Below are positions 25,984 through 33,105 of a DNA stretch of 51,798 nt, piece by piece. Positions within the stretch are counted from its first letter, which is position 1. Each line of letters opens with the position of its first letter. Origin of the DNA: JAGORM01 sp050255815 (lineage in GTDB: Bacteria; Patescibacteriota; Microgenomatia; Levybacterales; GWA1-39-11). The notes beneath the pieces are model-generated. The model saw only the letters and a program-made list of their open reading frames with translations. It was not told the DNA's origin and did no database searches. The translations under genes were made by a program, and so were the position numbers. The stretch lies in the NCBI GenBank assembly GCA_050255815.1, contig JBLMVJ010000015.1:1-51798 (forward strand), given 5' to 3'.

Positions 25984-27417
25984 AATCTTCTTGTAATATT
26001 CTGTTTTTTGCTCAAAGGTGTATCCAATTTGGAAAAGCTTTTCTTCTGAAAACTGAGGGCCCAGGATCTGGATGCCAACCGGAAGGTTATTGGAAAATCC
26101 TGCGGGAACTGCAAGACCCGGAATGCCTGCTATATTGGCAGTAACGGTAAGTGCATCTGATAAATACATTGCCAGCGGATCATTTACTTTTTCTCCTAAT
26201 TTCCAGGGAAGTGTAGGGGAGACAGGAGCAATGAGGGCATCAACCTTTTCAAACGCTTTCTCATAATCCTGCTTTACCAGAGTTCTGACCTGCATAGCTT
26301 TTTTGTAATACGCATCATAATAACCTGCTGATAGAACATAAGTGCCCAGCATGATCCTGCGTTTTGCTTCCTCTCCAAATGAGGCCCGGGAATTGCCATA
26401 CCTGATGCCGTCATACCTTGCCAGGTTTGAAGAGACCTCCGCCGTCTGGATAATATAATAGGTAGCTATCCCGTATTCCGTATGGGGAAGTGACACTTCA
26501 ACTATTTCTGCGCCCAGAGACTCAAATTCCTTTACTGCTTTTTCATATACTTCCTTTACTTCAGGTTCTAATCCAGCTGCTACAAATTCCTTAGGAATTC
26601 CCAGCTTCATCCCCTCTATTCCTTTATCAATGTTTTGGGTGTAACCGGAGGGTTTTTCCTTATGGAGGGTGGCATCAAACCCGTCTTGTCCCGCAGTTAT
26701 TCCAAGTATTAACGCCGAATCTTTTACGGTCTTAGTAAAGTGTCCAATGCTGTCAAGAGATGACGACATAGCAATAACTCCATAACGTGAAACTCTTCCA
26801 TAGGTAGGCTTGAGGCCAACCGTATTAGTGAATGCTGCGGGTAATCTGATGGATCCACCGGTGTCAGTGCCGGAGGCAAATGGCGTCAATCCGGCTGCAA
26901 CAGATACTCCTGAGCCGGAAGAAGAGCCTCCTGCTGTAAATAGGGTATTCCAGGGATTTCTTGCAGGGCCAAAATCTGAATTTTCCCCGGAAGACCCATG
27001 CGCCCATGCATCATGGTTTAGTTTCCCTATAATGATTGCACCTGCATCCTTCAGTCTCCTAGCTGCTGTTCCGTCATATGGAGGAATGTAGTTTTCCAGA
27101 GCTTTTGAGGCAGCCGTAGTCCTGATGCCCTTCGTCAGGAACATATCTTTTAAGGCTATGGGCAAACCATGTAAAGGCGAAGAAACTTCTTTGCCATCAA
27201 GTTGTTTTGCCTGGCTTAGCGCTTTTTCTTTGCAAACCGTTATGAATGAATTTAGTTGAGGGTCAACCTTTTCTATCCTATCAAGATATGAGGAAACCAC
27301 TTCTGAAACGGAGAATTTTTTTGATTTATATCCTTCTAGAATTGATTCGATGGTTAAACTGGTTATATCCATAAGTTGCTTGTGGCTAGTAGCTTGTGGT
27401 ATGTAGTTTTCTACCAC
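25972..27417 (-). CDS. gatA: Aspartyl/glutamyl-tRNA amidotransferase subunit A (amidase)
   Basis: 481 residues from a GTG. The amidase Ser-cis-Ser-Lys triad is visible: the Lys in Ile-Ala-Leu-Lys-Asp-Met, one Ser in Gly-Gly-Ser-Ser-Ser-Gly-Ser and the second in Gly-Thr-Asp-Thr-Gly-Gly-Ser-Ile-Arg. It releases ammonia from glutamine for transamidation of Glu-tRNA-Gln or Asp-tRNA-Asn. The family's normal N-terminus begins at Met16 (27372), and residues 1-15 come from a family-A repeat. The GTG at 27417 aligns base for base with the ATG that the same element gives gatB and gatD, so it was kept; 27372 is a real alternative. Confidence 0.95.
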   Translation of the reverse strand: MVENYIPQATSHKQLMDITSLTIESILEGYKSKKFSVSEVVSSYLDRIEKVDPQLNSFITVCKEKALSQAKQLDGKEVSSPLHGLPIALKDMFLTKGIRTTAASKALENYIPPYDGTAARRLKDAGAIIIGKLNHDAWAHGSSGENSDFGPARNPWNTLFTAGGSSSGSGVSVAAGLTPFASGTDTGGSIRLPAAFTNTVGLKPTYGRVSRYGVIAMSSSLDSIGHFTKTVKDSALILGITAGQDGFDATLHKEKPSGYTQNIDKGIEGMKLGIPKEFVAAGLEPEVKEVYEKAVKEFESLGAEIVEVSLPHTEYGIATYYIIQTAEVSSNLARYDGIRYGNSRASFGEEAKRRIMLGTYVLSAGYYDAYYKKAMQVRTLVKQDYEKAFEKVDALIAPVSPTLPWKLGEKVNDPLAMYLSDALTVTANIAGIPGLAVPAGFSNNLPVGIQILGPQFSEEKLFQIGYTFEQKTEYYKKIPSL

Positions 27418-27445
27418 GTGCTACCTGCTACTTGCTACGTGCTTT
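27376..27445. repeat. Family-A heptamer hairpin between gatC and gatA
   Basis: The left arm (GCTTGTG, GCTAGTA, GCTTGTG, GTATGTA) and right arm (GTGCTAC, CTGCTAC, TTGCTAC, GTGCTT) are roughly complementary around a GTTTTC turn. The element includes the gatC stop codon and the first codons of gatA. Confidence 0.85.
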
Positions 27446-27722
27446 CTTCTAATATTGCTTTCACCTTAAAGCTTCCTTCATATGTCTCAGTGCTCCCGGA
27501 TAGTGCTTCTTCCTGGGTTAGGCTTTCTGCAGATGTATCTTCACGGGTTACATTTTCAAGTCCGGTGACCTGGGAAGTAGGGGTGATGCCTTTTGCGTCC
27601 ACCTCATTTAGTTTTTCTACATAAGAGAGTATGTCTGAGAGTTGTTTCTCAAACTTCCCCTCCTCTTCAGCGGTAAGGGATAAATTTGCAAGCTTGGCAA
27701 CTTTTTTGACATCAATTTTCAT
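27435..27722 (-). CDS. gatC: Aspartyl/glutamyl-tRNA amidotransferase subunit C
   Basis: 95 residues. It starts Lys-Ile-Asp-Val-Lys-Lys-Val-Ala-Lys-Leu-Ala-Asn-Leu-Ser-Leu and continues with Leu-Ser-Asp-Ile-Leu-Ser-Tyr-Val-Glu-Lys-Leu-Asn-Glu-Val-Asp, the GatC signature. It is the small chaperone-like subunit that wraps GatA and GatB. It is the first gene of the gatC-gatA-4HB-gatB-dnaE run. Its last codons and TAG stop fall in a family-A repeat. Confidence 0.93.
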   Translation of the reverse strand: MKIDVKKVAKLANLSLTAEEEGKFEKQLSDILSYVEKLNEVDAKGITPTSQVTGLENVTREDTSAESLTQEEALSGSTETYEGSFKVKAILEEST

Positions 27723-27767
27723 AACTTGTTATGAAAAGAGCCTTGGCGACCTTTTCATTGTATGCAT

Positions 27768-27796
27768 ATTATATTCGTACAGCCTCATCTTTACAA
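27768..27796 (-). promoter_or_regulatory. Promoter of the gatC operon
   Basis: On the minus strand TTGTAA, a 17-nt spacer and TATAAT give a predicted start near 27761, about 38 nt before gatC. It is back to back with the promoter of the next plus-strand gene. Confidence 0.6.
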
Positions 27797-27806
27797 TAAA
27801 AAGAAA

Positions 27807-27836
27807 TTGACTTTATAGCACATCCTATAATATAAT
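27807..27836 (+). promoter_or_regulatory. Leaderless promoter of the 213-residue gene
   Basis: TTGACT (27807-27812), an 18-nt spacer and TATAAT (27831-27836) end 8 nt before the ATG at 27845. The transcript should start within a few bases of the start codon. Confidence 0.8.
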
Positions 27837-27844
27837 CATAACTT

Positions 27845-28486
27845 ATGCCAGAAAAGATAGGATCCAGGCCTGAAATTAAATGGGCAACACTAGTGCCTGA
27901 GCCAAAAACCGGAGACCCCATGTCTACAGAACTGGGTGTAGTCCGTATTGGAATTGGAAATGTGCTCTATACAGCGCATTTTGAAGGGCTGCAAAGGGAA
28001 ATAGACCAGAGAGCAATTCCAACCGCGGAGGGAAACAACACCAGATTATATATTGGAAGAGCTGATAGTCCTCTTCCGTTTCTGAAAGTCATCTTCGTTC
28101 CTGAGCAGCCAATTACCCTTACAGACGCAGATAGAATTAATGGTTCCGTAGGTCTTGCAACTGACCTTTATAGGTTAGAAACTGCCTGGAGAGCAGGAAT
28201 GAAGATTAGAGAAATATCAGATAAATTTATATTAGATACATTGCGCGCTGTTCCTAAGTCTGACGTAGATACTTTTGATGCTATTGCGGTGGCAGTGGAT
28301 AAATTAATGCAATATGCAAACCGGGATTACCCGCGGGAGTTTTTAAAAGTTGCAGATAGGATGGAGGAGCTTGGGGTTGTAAGTATCAGTCCGGCAAATA
28401 TGGGAGAAAATCATTTAGACTTCTGGGATCCCAGATATATAAGAAAGACATTTTGCAACCAGCAGGACAATAAAGAGAGTAAGTAA
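27845..28486 (+). CDS. Uncharacterised 213-residue protein
   Basis: No family recognised. It is soluble, with no signal peptide or membrane helix. The N-terminal half looks beta-rich, with a Val-Val-Arg-Ile-Gly-Ile-Gly-Asn-Val strand. The middle has Val-Phe-Val-Pro-Glu-Gln-Pro-Ile-Thr, and the C-terminal half is helical and charged. It is monocistronic with a leaderless promoter, like several other unknown proteins here. It is divergent from gatC. Confidence 0.75.
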   Translation: MPEKIGSRPEIKWATLVPEPKTGDPMSTELGVVRIGIGNVLYTAHFEGLQREIDQRAIPTAEGNNTRLYIGRADSPLPFLKVIFVPEQPITLTDADRINGSVGLATDLYRLETAWRAGMKIREISDKFILDTLRAVPKSDVDTFDAIAVAVDKLMQYANRDYPREFLKVADRMEELGVVSISPANMGENHLDFWDPRYIRKTFCNQQDNKESK

Positions 28487-28496
28487 TATTCTTGAT

Positions 28497-28526
28497 TTGA
28501 CAACCTATTTTGTTAAAGAGTACAAT
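28497..28526 (+). promoter_or_regulatory. Leaderless promoter of the 167-residue gene
   Basis: TTGACA (28497-28502), an 18-nt spacer and TACAAT (28521-28526), with 8 nt to the ATG at 28535. The -35 box is a perfect consensus. Confidence 0.82.
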
Positions 28527-28534
28527 AACGCCTT

Positions 28535-29038
28535 ATGAATAGACAAGAACGCAGGGAAATACGAGAAGACAGAAAAAGGAGACGTGAGGAGCTAGATATG
28601 GCTCGTTCTCACATGTCAGTTTCAAAAACACCTGATTTCTTTGGTTACCTTCATGAAACATTTGGGGTAGGGGTAGAACTGTCCAGGGGTAATTTCCAGG
28701 AGTGGCCCAGCATTTCATTTATGGGGCCGGAGCAGTTTGTCAGGGCAGCCCGGAATATGTTTCCGGCCAAGTTTAAGATTAAGAGAGGCATATCAGTAGA
28801 GTTTACGGACGCCGGGTTTACTGTAACTGTTAAGACATGGAGGAAGATCATGGAAAGAGGTAGAATAGTAGAGACTACTCGTGAGATTGAAGAAGAAGCT
28901 ACCCGGCCATATGAAGGACATGCAGTCCTGGATGGTGTTATGGGGGGCCTTAAGAAATATAATGTACTAAGCCCTATAGGACCGCAGGTTAATTTTGAAC
29001 CTATAGAGCAAAAGGCCGCAGGGTTACTTTCTGCTTAA
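28535..29038 (+). CDS. Uncharacterised 167-residue protein
   Basis: No family recognised. The first 25 residues are very rich in Arg and Glu, suggesting a charged helix. A beta-rich centre follows, with Ile-Ser-Val-Glu-Phe-Thr-Asp and Phe-Thr-Val-Thr-Val-Lys-Thr-Trp strands. There is no signal peptide. It is leaderless and monocistronic, and converges on gatD with a 15-nt overlap of the two 3' ends. Confidence 0.72.
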   Translation: MNRQERREIREDRKRRREELDMARSHMSVSKTPDFFGYLHETFGVGVELSRGNFQEWPSISFMGPEQFVRAARNMFPAKFKIKRGISVEFTDAGFTVTVKTWRKIMERGRIVETTREIEEEATRPYEGHAVLDGVMGGLKKYNVLSPIGPQVNFEPIEQKAAGLLSA

Positions 29039-29836
29039 TACAAAATCTTTTGCTTTGTGTTCTAGGGAATCATCCAAAGCCTCTAATATTACTTCTTTCC
29101 CCAATTTTACCTCGAGAGCTTTTTGAATCAGCCAGTCACTCAGTTCAGGATTTTTTGGCAAAATAGGGCCGTGCAGATATGATCCAATAGAATTCTTATA
29201 AATTATTCCTTCAGTTTTGTCTTTCCCATTATTTCCAAACCCTATTTCCACAGTTGCAAAAGCCATGGATGTGTCCTCCAGGAAGGTTCTACCCCCATGG
29301 TTTTCGAAACCAACCACTTGGCTTGTAGCTTGTAGCTCGTGGCTTGTGGTTTTGCTACCTGCTACACGCCACACGCTACTTGCTTCTACTACTATGTTTC
29401 CTATTAAACGAGCTTCCTGTTCTCCGGGGTTTTCAGTATAGACCGGGAATATATCCAGGCCTGGGAGGATAGTTCCATCTGCTGTTTTATAGTACTTGCC
29501 AAGAAATTGATACGCTCCGCAGATATATAACCCCGGTGTGCCCGATTCAATTTTTTCCTTTAATGTCTTACCTTTCTTTTCAAACAGATCTTTATTTACT
29601 ATTTCCTGTTGGGTGTCCTGGGCACCGCCCATGAAGATAAGGTCACACGTATTCAGTATTGAGTATGGAGTATCCAGAGAAATTTTTTCAATTTTTACGT
29701 TTATCCCGCGCCATTCGCATCTTTTTTGCAGAACAATAATGTTGCCGCGGTCCCCATACGTATTCATGAGTTCAGGGTAGAGCCAGCCGACGGTGAGCGA
29801 GTAGCGAGTAGCATGTGGCATGTGGTTTTTAGGCAT
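29024..29836 (-). CDS. gatD: GatD-type glutamine amidotransferase of lipid II amidation, with repeat-encoded insertions
   Basis: 270 residues, class I amidotransferase fold. Gly-Trp-Leu-Tyr-Pro-Glu-Leu-Met-Asn-Thr-Tyr-Gly-Asp-Arg-Gly (17-31) is the family N-terminus. The nucleophile is Cys106 in Tyr-Ile-Cys-Gly-Ala-Tyr-Gln, with His222 in Tyr-Leu-His-Gly-Pro. It hydrolyses glutamine to feed ammonia to MurT, which amidates D-Glu of lipid II. Three parts come from heptamer repeats: residues 3-14 (family A), 54-63 (family B) and about 150-173 (family A). All keep the frame, and the catalytic motifs lie outside them. Confidence 0.9.
   Translation of the reverse strand: MPKNHMPHATRYSLTVGWLYPELMNTYGDRGNIIVLQKRCEWRGINVKIEKISLDTPYSILNTCDLIFMGGAQDTQQEIVNKDLFEKKGKTLKEKIESGTPGLYICGAYQFLGKYYKTADGTILPGLDIFPVYTENPGEQEARLIGNIVVEASSVWRVAGSKTTSHELQATSQVVGFENHGGRTFLEDTSMAFATVEIGFGNNGKDKTEGIIYKNSIGSYLHGPILPKNPELSDWLIQKALEVKLGKEVILEALDDSLEHKAKDFVLSRK
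29318..29390. repeat. Family-A heptamer hairpin inside gatD
   Basis: The left arm is units of GCTTGTA, GCTCGTG and GCTTGTG. After a GTTTT turn the right arm is GCTACCT, GCTACAC, GCCACAC and GCTACTT. It is read through as codons 150-173 of gatD without breaking the frame. Confidence 0.85.
29649..29676. repeat. Family-B heptamer repeat inside gatD
   Basis: Four consecutive units GTATTCA, GTATTGA, GTATGGA and GTATCCA, read on the opposite strand as gatD codons 54-63 (Leu-Asp-Thr-Pro-Tyr-Ser-Ile-Leu-Asn-Thr). Confidence 0.8.
29796..29830. repeat. Family-A heptamer repeat at the gatD start
   Basis: Units GCGAGTA, GCGAGTA, GCATGTG and GCATGTG followed by a T-run encode the first residues of GatD. 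The arrangement matches the gatB start, including AAAAACCAC right after the start codon region. Confidence 0.8.
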
Positions 29837-29838
29837 TT

Positions 29839-29994
29839 TTATTTCTCCTTTGATAGTACGGCTCTTTTCAACTGTGAAATTAATCCAAACAATTCCGACT
29901 GAGGTAATTTATCTGCCACTAGATATATATGCTTTGCATAGGCAATTGCATTGTGCCAAATTTCCAATTGTTGGAACCTAAATGTTTTTTTCAT
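29839..29994 (-). pseudogene. Decayed second copy of the four-helix-bundle gene
   Basis: From the ATG at 29994, 51 codons run to a TAA. The first 48 residues match the intact protein at 25952 at about 38 positions by eye, including Thr-Phe-Arg-Phe-Gln-Gln-Leu-Glu-Ile-Trp and Gln-Leu-Lys-Arg-Ala. It then jumps straight to the last codons, so an internal deletion removed about 70 residues. Its end still supplies AAAGGAGAAATAAAAATG, the ribosome-binding site and start of gatD. It lies between murT and gatD with family-A repeats on both sides. Confidence 0.85.
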
Positions 29995-30000
29995 TTTAAC

Positions 30001-30034
30001 TATGTGCTACCTGCTACATGCTACAAGCTAAAGG
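30001..30034. repeat. Family-A heptamer repeat between murT and the four-helix-bundle remnant
   Basis: Units TGTGCTA, CCTGCTA, CATGCTA and CAAGCTA. The last one contains the TAG stop of murT. It is equivalent to the repeat at 25958-25983 upstream of the intact copy. Confidence 0.8.
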
Positions 30035-31350
30035 ATTGCGTGTCCTTTCAGAATCTTTCTTGCGTCAAGCATGGCGGAGTAGGTTGCCAGAATATATAGC
30101 GTTTCATTATCTTTCAGATGTTGAAGCGAGTTCCCAATTGCTTTTTCTAAATCTGCGTTAATCTGCATAGGTTGTAAATTAATACCAGCATACCGTATTC
30201 TTAAAGCCATATCGTAGACTCGGTCGCCACTTACAGATACTGTTCCGCGTTTTTCTGCGAGCATCTCAAAATCTACATCCCAAATCCAGCTGACATCCCG
30301 TCCGTCAGGAATCCGATCATTCAAAAGCAAAAGGATGTGGGGATTTTTTTCTTCCTCCAAAATTGCCTCCAAAGACTGATTAAACCCGGTAGGATTCTTT
30401 GAGAGCAAGAGAAATATATCTTTCCCCTGATAGGTGATTTTTTCCTGCCTGCCAAAAGCAGGACTAAAATTGACTAAAGCAGTTTTAATAGTTGGTAGTG
30501 AAACACTAAATTCTTTCTGGAGAAGAAGAGCTGCTGCATTAATGTTGTACCGGTTATATAAGCCGAGCATGGGGTTGGGAAATTCAGGGTAGCTGATGGT
30601 TTTTTTGTGAGAAAAAGAACAGTGGGGGCATTTAAAAATTCCCAGATGGGAATAAGAACGTTTTTGATAGGTAAGTTTAGTACCGCAATAGGGACAGTAG
30701 AGAAAATCCACATCAGAGGAAATTTCCTTTTTCTGCATATGCTTTTCATCAAGGCCAAAATAGTAAGCCGCCAGATGGGAATTCTCTCCAATAAAACGCA
30801 ACATAGGGTCATCCCCGTTTACAATTAAGCTTGAACCTTGTATTTTTCTTGAATCTGCGAGATTTTTTAGCGAGGAAAGCCAATTCTTGGCAATGGTGTT
30901 TACCTCACCATAGCGGTCTAGTTGGTCACGGAAAAGATTCAGGAGGACAATTGACATTTGACAAGAGACATCTGACAATTCAGAGAGGACTGGGGGGAGT
31001 GTGTTTTCATCAACCTCAAAAATAGCAACATCATAAGGAATCTTTCCGCTTAAGCTTGATCTTTTTAATAATGCAGTGGCAATGCCGTTCAGGAGGTTAG
31101 CGCCGGCTGCATTCCTAAATACTTTTTTCCCGCTTTTCTCCAGAACTTCTTCTATAAATTTAGTGGTGGTGGTTTTTCCATTAGTTCCGGCAACTAAAAT
31201 GATAGAGAGATGTGGATTCTTCTTTAGGATATTTCTGACGAACTTTGAGTCTAGATTTAAGGCAATATGCCCAGGCCAGGTAGAGCCTGCCCTGTTTCCT
31301 ATTCTTGCTATCATGAAAACGGTTTTTCCCAGGGCTATTGACAGTCGCAT
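30028..31350 (-). CDS. murT: MurT-type lipid II isoglutaminyl synthase subunit (Mur-ligase fold)
   Basis: 440 residues. The ATP-binding Gly-Thr-Asn-Gly-Lys-Thr-Thr-Thr is at 55-62 and the Asp-Glu-Asn motif near 114. Leu-Asn-Leu-Phe-Arg-Asp-Gln-Leu-Asp-Arg-Tyr-Gly-Glu (136-149) is characteristic of MurT. A Cys4 ribbon (Cys-Pro-Tyr-Cys, Cys-Pro-His-Cys) lies near 215-240, and the C-terminal DUF1727-like domain has Asp-Arg-Ile-Pro-Asp-Gly-Arg-Asp. It amidates the D-Glu carboxylate of lipid II using ammonia from GatD. Residues 124-135 are encoded by a family-C heptamer repeat. The start is leaderless (TATAAT 6 nt upstream). Confidence 0.92.
   Translation of the reverse strand: MRLSIALGKTVFMIARIGNRAGSTWPGHIALNLDSKFVRNILKKNPHLSIILVAGTNGKTTTTKFIEEVLEKSGKKVFRNAAGANLLNGIATALLKRSSLSGKIPYDVAIFEVDENTLPPVLSELSDVSCQMSIVLLNLFRDQLDRYGEVNTIAKNWLSSLKNLADSRKIQGSSLIVNGDDPMLRFIGENSHLAAYYFGLDEKHMQKKEISSDVDFLYCPYCGTKLTYQKRSYSHLGIFKCPHCSFSHKKTISYPEFPNPMLGLYNRYNINAAALLLQKEFSVSLPTIKTALVNFSPAFGRQEKITYQGKDIFLLLSKNPTGFNQSLEAILEEEKNPHILLLLNDRIPDGRDVSWIWDVDFEMLAEKRGTVSVSGDRVYDMALRIRYAGINLQPMQINADLEKAIGNSLQHLKDNETLYILATYSAMLDARKILKGHAIL
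30946..30980. repeat. Family-C heptamer repeat inside murT
   Basis: Five exact-phase units GACAATT, GACATTT, GACAAGA, GACATCT and GACAATT, read on the opposite strand as MurT residues 124-135, just before the conserved Leu-Leu-Asn-Leu-Phe motif. Confidence 0.8.
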
Positions 31351-31356
31351 AGAATG

Positions 31357-31362
31357 ATTATA
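31357..31362 (-). promoter_or_regulatory. -10 box for a leaderless murT start
   Basis: TATAAT on the minus strand ends 6 nt before the murT ATG (31350), with no Shine-Dalgarno. The -35 region is weak. Confidence 0.55.
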
Positions 31363-31487
31363 TCAAAGTAACCCTTAGCTTTTAGCTCAGGGCGATTTCC
31401 AGTTTTGGCAACTTATCAGCAAAAGTGAAGAATATCATGGATCATGTTAATGATGTATTCTCTTTTCTCTAAAGCGGTCGCGTGCGT

Positions 31488-31543
31488 ACAGCATTTTGCT
31501 GTGAAGCTGAGTTGAAGCGCCACAGCATTGGTGCTAGAGCTTC
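31488..31543. other. Structured gap between htpX and murT
   Basis: A 6-bp hairpin (ACAGCA TTT TGCTGT, 31488-31502) is followed by an outer inverted pair GAAGCT (31503-31508) and AGCTTC (31538-31543). The 205-nt gap (31351-31555) holds no ORF that I can support. The hairpins lie downstream of htpX and may end its transcript. Confidence 0.4.
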
Positions 31544-31555
31544 ATAAACTGAAAA

Positions 31556-32461
31556 TCACATTGAGCGCAGGATTCTGATGCGGTCCTCAACAGGAGGATG
31601 GGTGGAGAACAAGTTCATGAGCCAGGAAGTTTTTCGTCCGGTGTCTGCCTTAAATGGATTTTCTATATACAGGTGTGCCGTTGCATTGCTTGCACGTTTT
31701 AAAGCCATAGGGTTAGCTGCAATTTTTTCCAGGGCTGAAGCAAGGCCTTCCGGGTAGCGCGTTAAAAGTGCCCCATTTGCGTCAGCTAAATATTCACGTC
31801 TTCTGGAAACAGCAAGCTGGATTAGTGTGGCGGCAATAGGTGCCAGAATTGCAAGAATCAAGGCAAGGATCATGAATATGCCGCTATTACTATTCCGGTC
31901 ATCATCTCTGCTTTTGAAGCCGCCAAACCAAAGAGACCGCATAAACACATCAGCAAGAATTGCAATAGAACCTACCAGAATAGCAACCACTCCCATAAGC
32001 CGTGTATCATAGTCTTTAACATGGGAGAGTTCATGGCCTATAACTCCTTCCAGCTCAGCCTTTTTCATAACTTGCAAAAGTCCGGTTGTAGCTACTACTG
32101 CCGCATGTTTTGGGTCCCGTCCGGTAGCAAAAGCATTAGGGGAAGGGTCTTCAACTACGTACGTGCGTGGAGTGGGAAGACCTGCAGCTATAGCCATATC
32201 TTCTACGGCTGCCACAAAATCATGGTAATCTTCCTTGGTCACCTCTTTTGCACCGGATGAAGCAATCACTAACTTGTCCGAATAATAATAGGAGCCAAAA
32301 GACATAAAGCCGGAGATAATCAGCATGACGCCGGCAAAAGAAAGTCCGTATCCCAAGGCGCGACCCAAGATATAGGAAACCATAAAGAAGAACAGGATGA
32401 ATAGGATCATGACCAGCCAGGTTTTCCGTTTATTTGATCCTACTGCGCTATAAATAGTCAT
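31556..32461 (-). CDS. htpX: HtpX-like membrane M48 zinc metalloprotease
   Basis: 301 residues. Two hydrophobic helices occupy about 15-60. The zinc motif is His-Glu-Leu-Ser-His (143-147), followed by two more membrane helices and a downstream Glu (Arg-Arg-Glu-Tyr-Leu-Ala-Asp-Ala). The family degrades misfolded membrane proteins under stress. A -10-like TAAAAT lies 7 nt before the ATG. The next gene upstream is lemA, a common neighbour of htpX. Confidence 0.93.
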   Translation of the reverse strand: MTIYSAVGSNKRKTWLVMILFILFFFMVSYILGRALGYGLSFAGVMLIISGFMSFGSYYYSDKLVIASSGAKEVTKEDYHDFVAAVEDMAIAAGLPTPRTYVVEDPSPNAFATGRDPKHAAVVATTGLLQVMKKAELEGVIGHELSHVKDYDTRLMGVVAILVGSIAILADVFMRSLWFGGFKSRDDDRNSNSGIFMILALILAILAPIAATLIQLAVSRRREYLADANGALLTRYPEGLASALEKIAANPMALKRASNATAHLYIENPFKADTGRKTSWLMNLFSTHPPVEDRIRILRSM

Positions 32462-32515
32462 ACGTAATATTTTACCATAAGGAAGTTGAGGCCGAGCTTG
32501 GGAGAGGTTGAAGAG

Positions 32516-33070
32516 CTAAAATTTTACTTCCACGTTTTTCTTTTCGTCTTCTGATGCCTCAAAGAATTCTTCTTCCGTGAAGTTGAAGCGCTGGGCAATT
32601 ATATTTGCGGGGAACGTTTTAATTTTTGAATTGTATTCCAAAACATTTGAGTTATAGAATTGTCTGGAATATGAGATCTTGTTTTCTGTGTCAGTAAGTT
32701 CTTCCTGGAGTTCTTTAAAATTATCTGAAGCTTTTAGTTCCGGATATGCTTCTGCTACCGCAAACAAAGATTTCAAAGCGCCGGTAAGCATATCTTCTGC
32801 TGCAGCCTTTTCTTTTAATGATCCCGCGCCTACCAACGCACTCCTTGCTTTGGTAACATTTTCAAAAACTTCCTGCTCATGTTTTTCATACCCTTTCACG
32901 GTTTCAACTAAATTGGGAATTAAATCTGCACGGCGTTTTAACTGGACATCAATACTGGAAAGGGCTTCTTTAATGCGTTCTTTGAGTACAACAAGAGAGT
33001 TATAGGTAAGCCACAGGTAGAGGGCACCTGCAAGGATGATAAATATGACAACTCCAATATACACACCCAT
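32516..33070 (-). CDS. lemA: LemA family protein
   Basis: 184 residues from the ATG at 33070. A longer frame upstream reads through the promoter and is rejected. There is one N-terminal membrane helix (about 3-22). Asn-Ser-Leu-Val, Arg-Arg-Ala-Asp-Leu-Ile-Pro-Asn-Leu-Val-Glu-Thr-Val-Lys-Gly-Tyr and the C-terminal Asn-Ile-Ile-Ala-Gln-Arg-Phe-Asn-Phe are the LemA signature. The fold is a long helical bundle facing one side of the membrane; the function is not firmly known. Pairing with htpX is common. Confidence 0.92.
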   Translation of the reverse strand: MGVYIGVVIFIILAGALYLWLTYNSLVVLKERIKEALSSIDVQLKRRADLIPNLVETVKGYEKHEQEVFENVTKARSALVGAGSLKEKAAAEDMLTGALKSLFAVAEAYPELKASDNFKELQEELTDTENKISYSRQFYNSNVLEYNSKIKTFPANIIAQRFNFTEEEFFEASEDEKKNVEVKF

Positions 33071-33076
33071 AAAAAC

Positions 33077-33105
33077 ATTATCCCACCATATTGCTTGCAA
33101 GTCAA
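33077..33105 (-). promoter_or_regulatory. Leaderless promoter of lemA
   Basis: On the minus strand TTGACT, a 17-nt spacer and GATAAT end 6 nt before the lemA ATG. The -35 box overlaps the last codons of polX. Confidence 0.75.

Noticed and set aside
27376..30034. Clustered heptamer repeats as a CRISPR array
   Set aside because: The repeat unit is only 7 nt and degenerate, there are no unique spacers of even length, and no cas genes are present.
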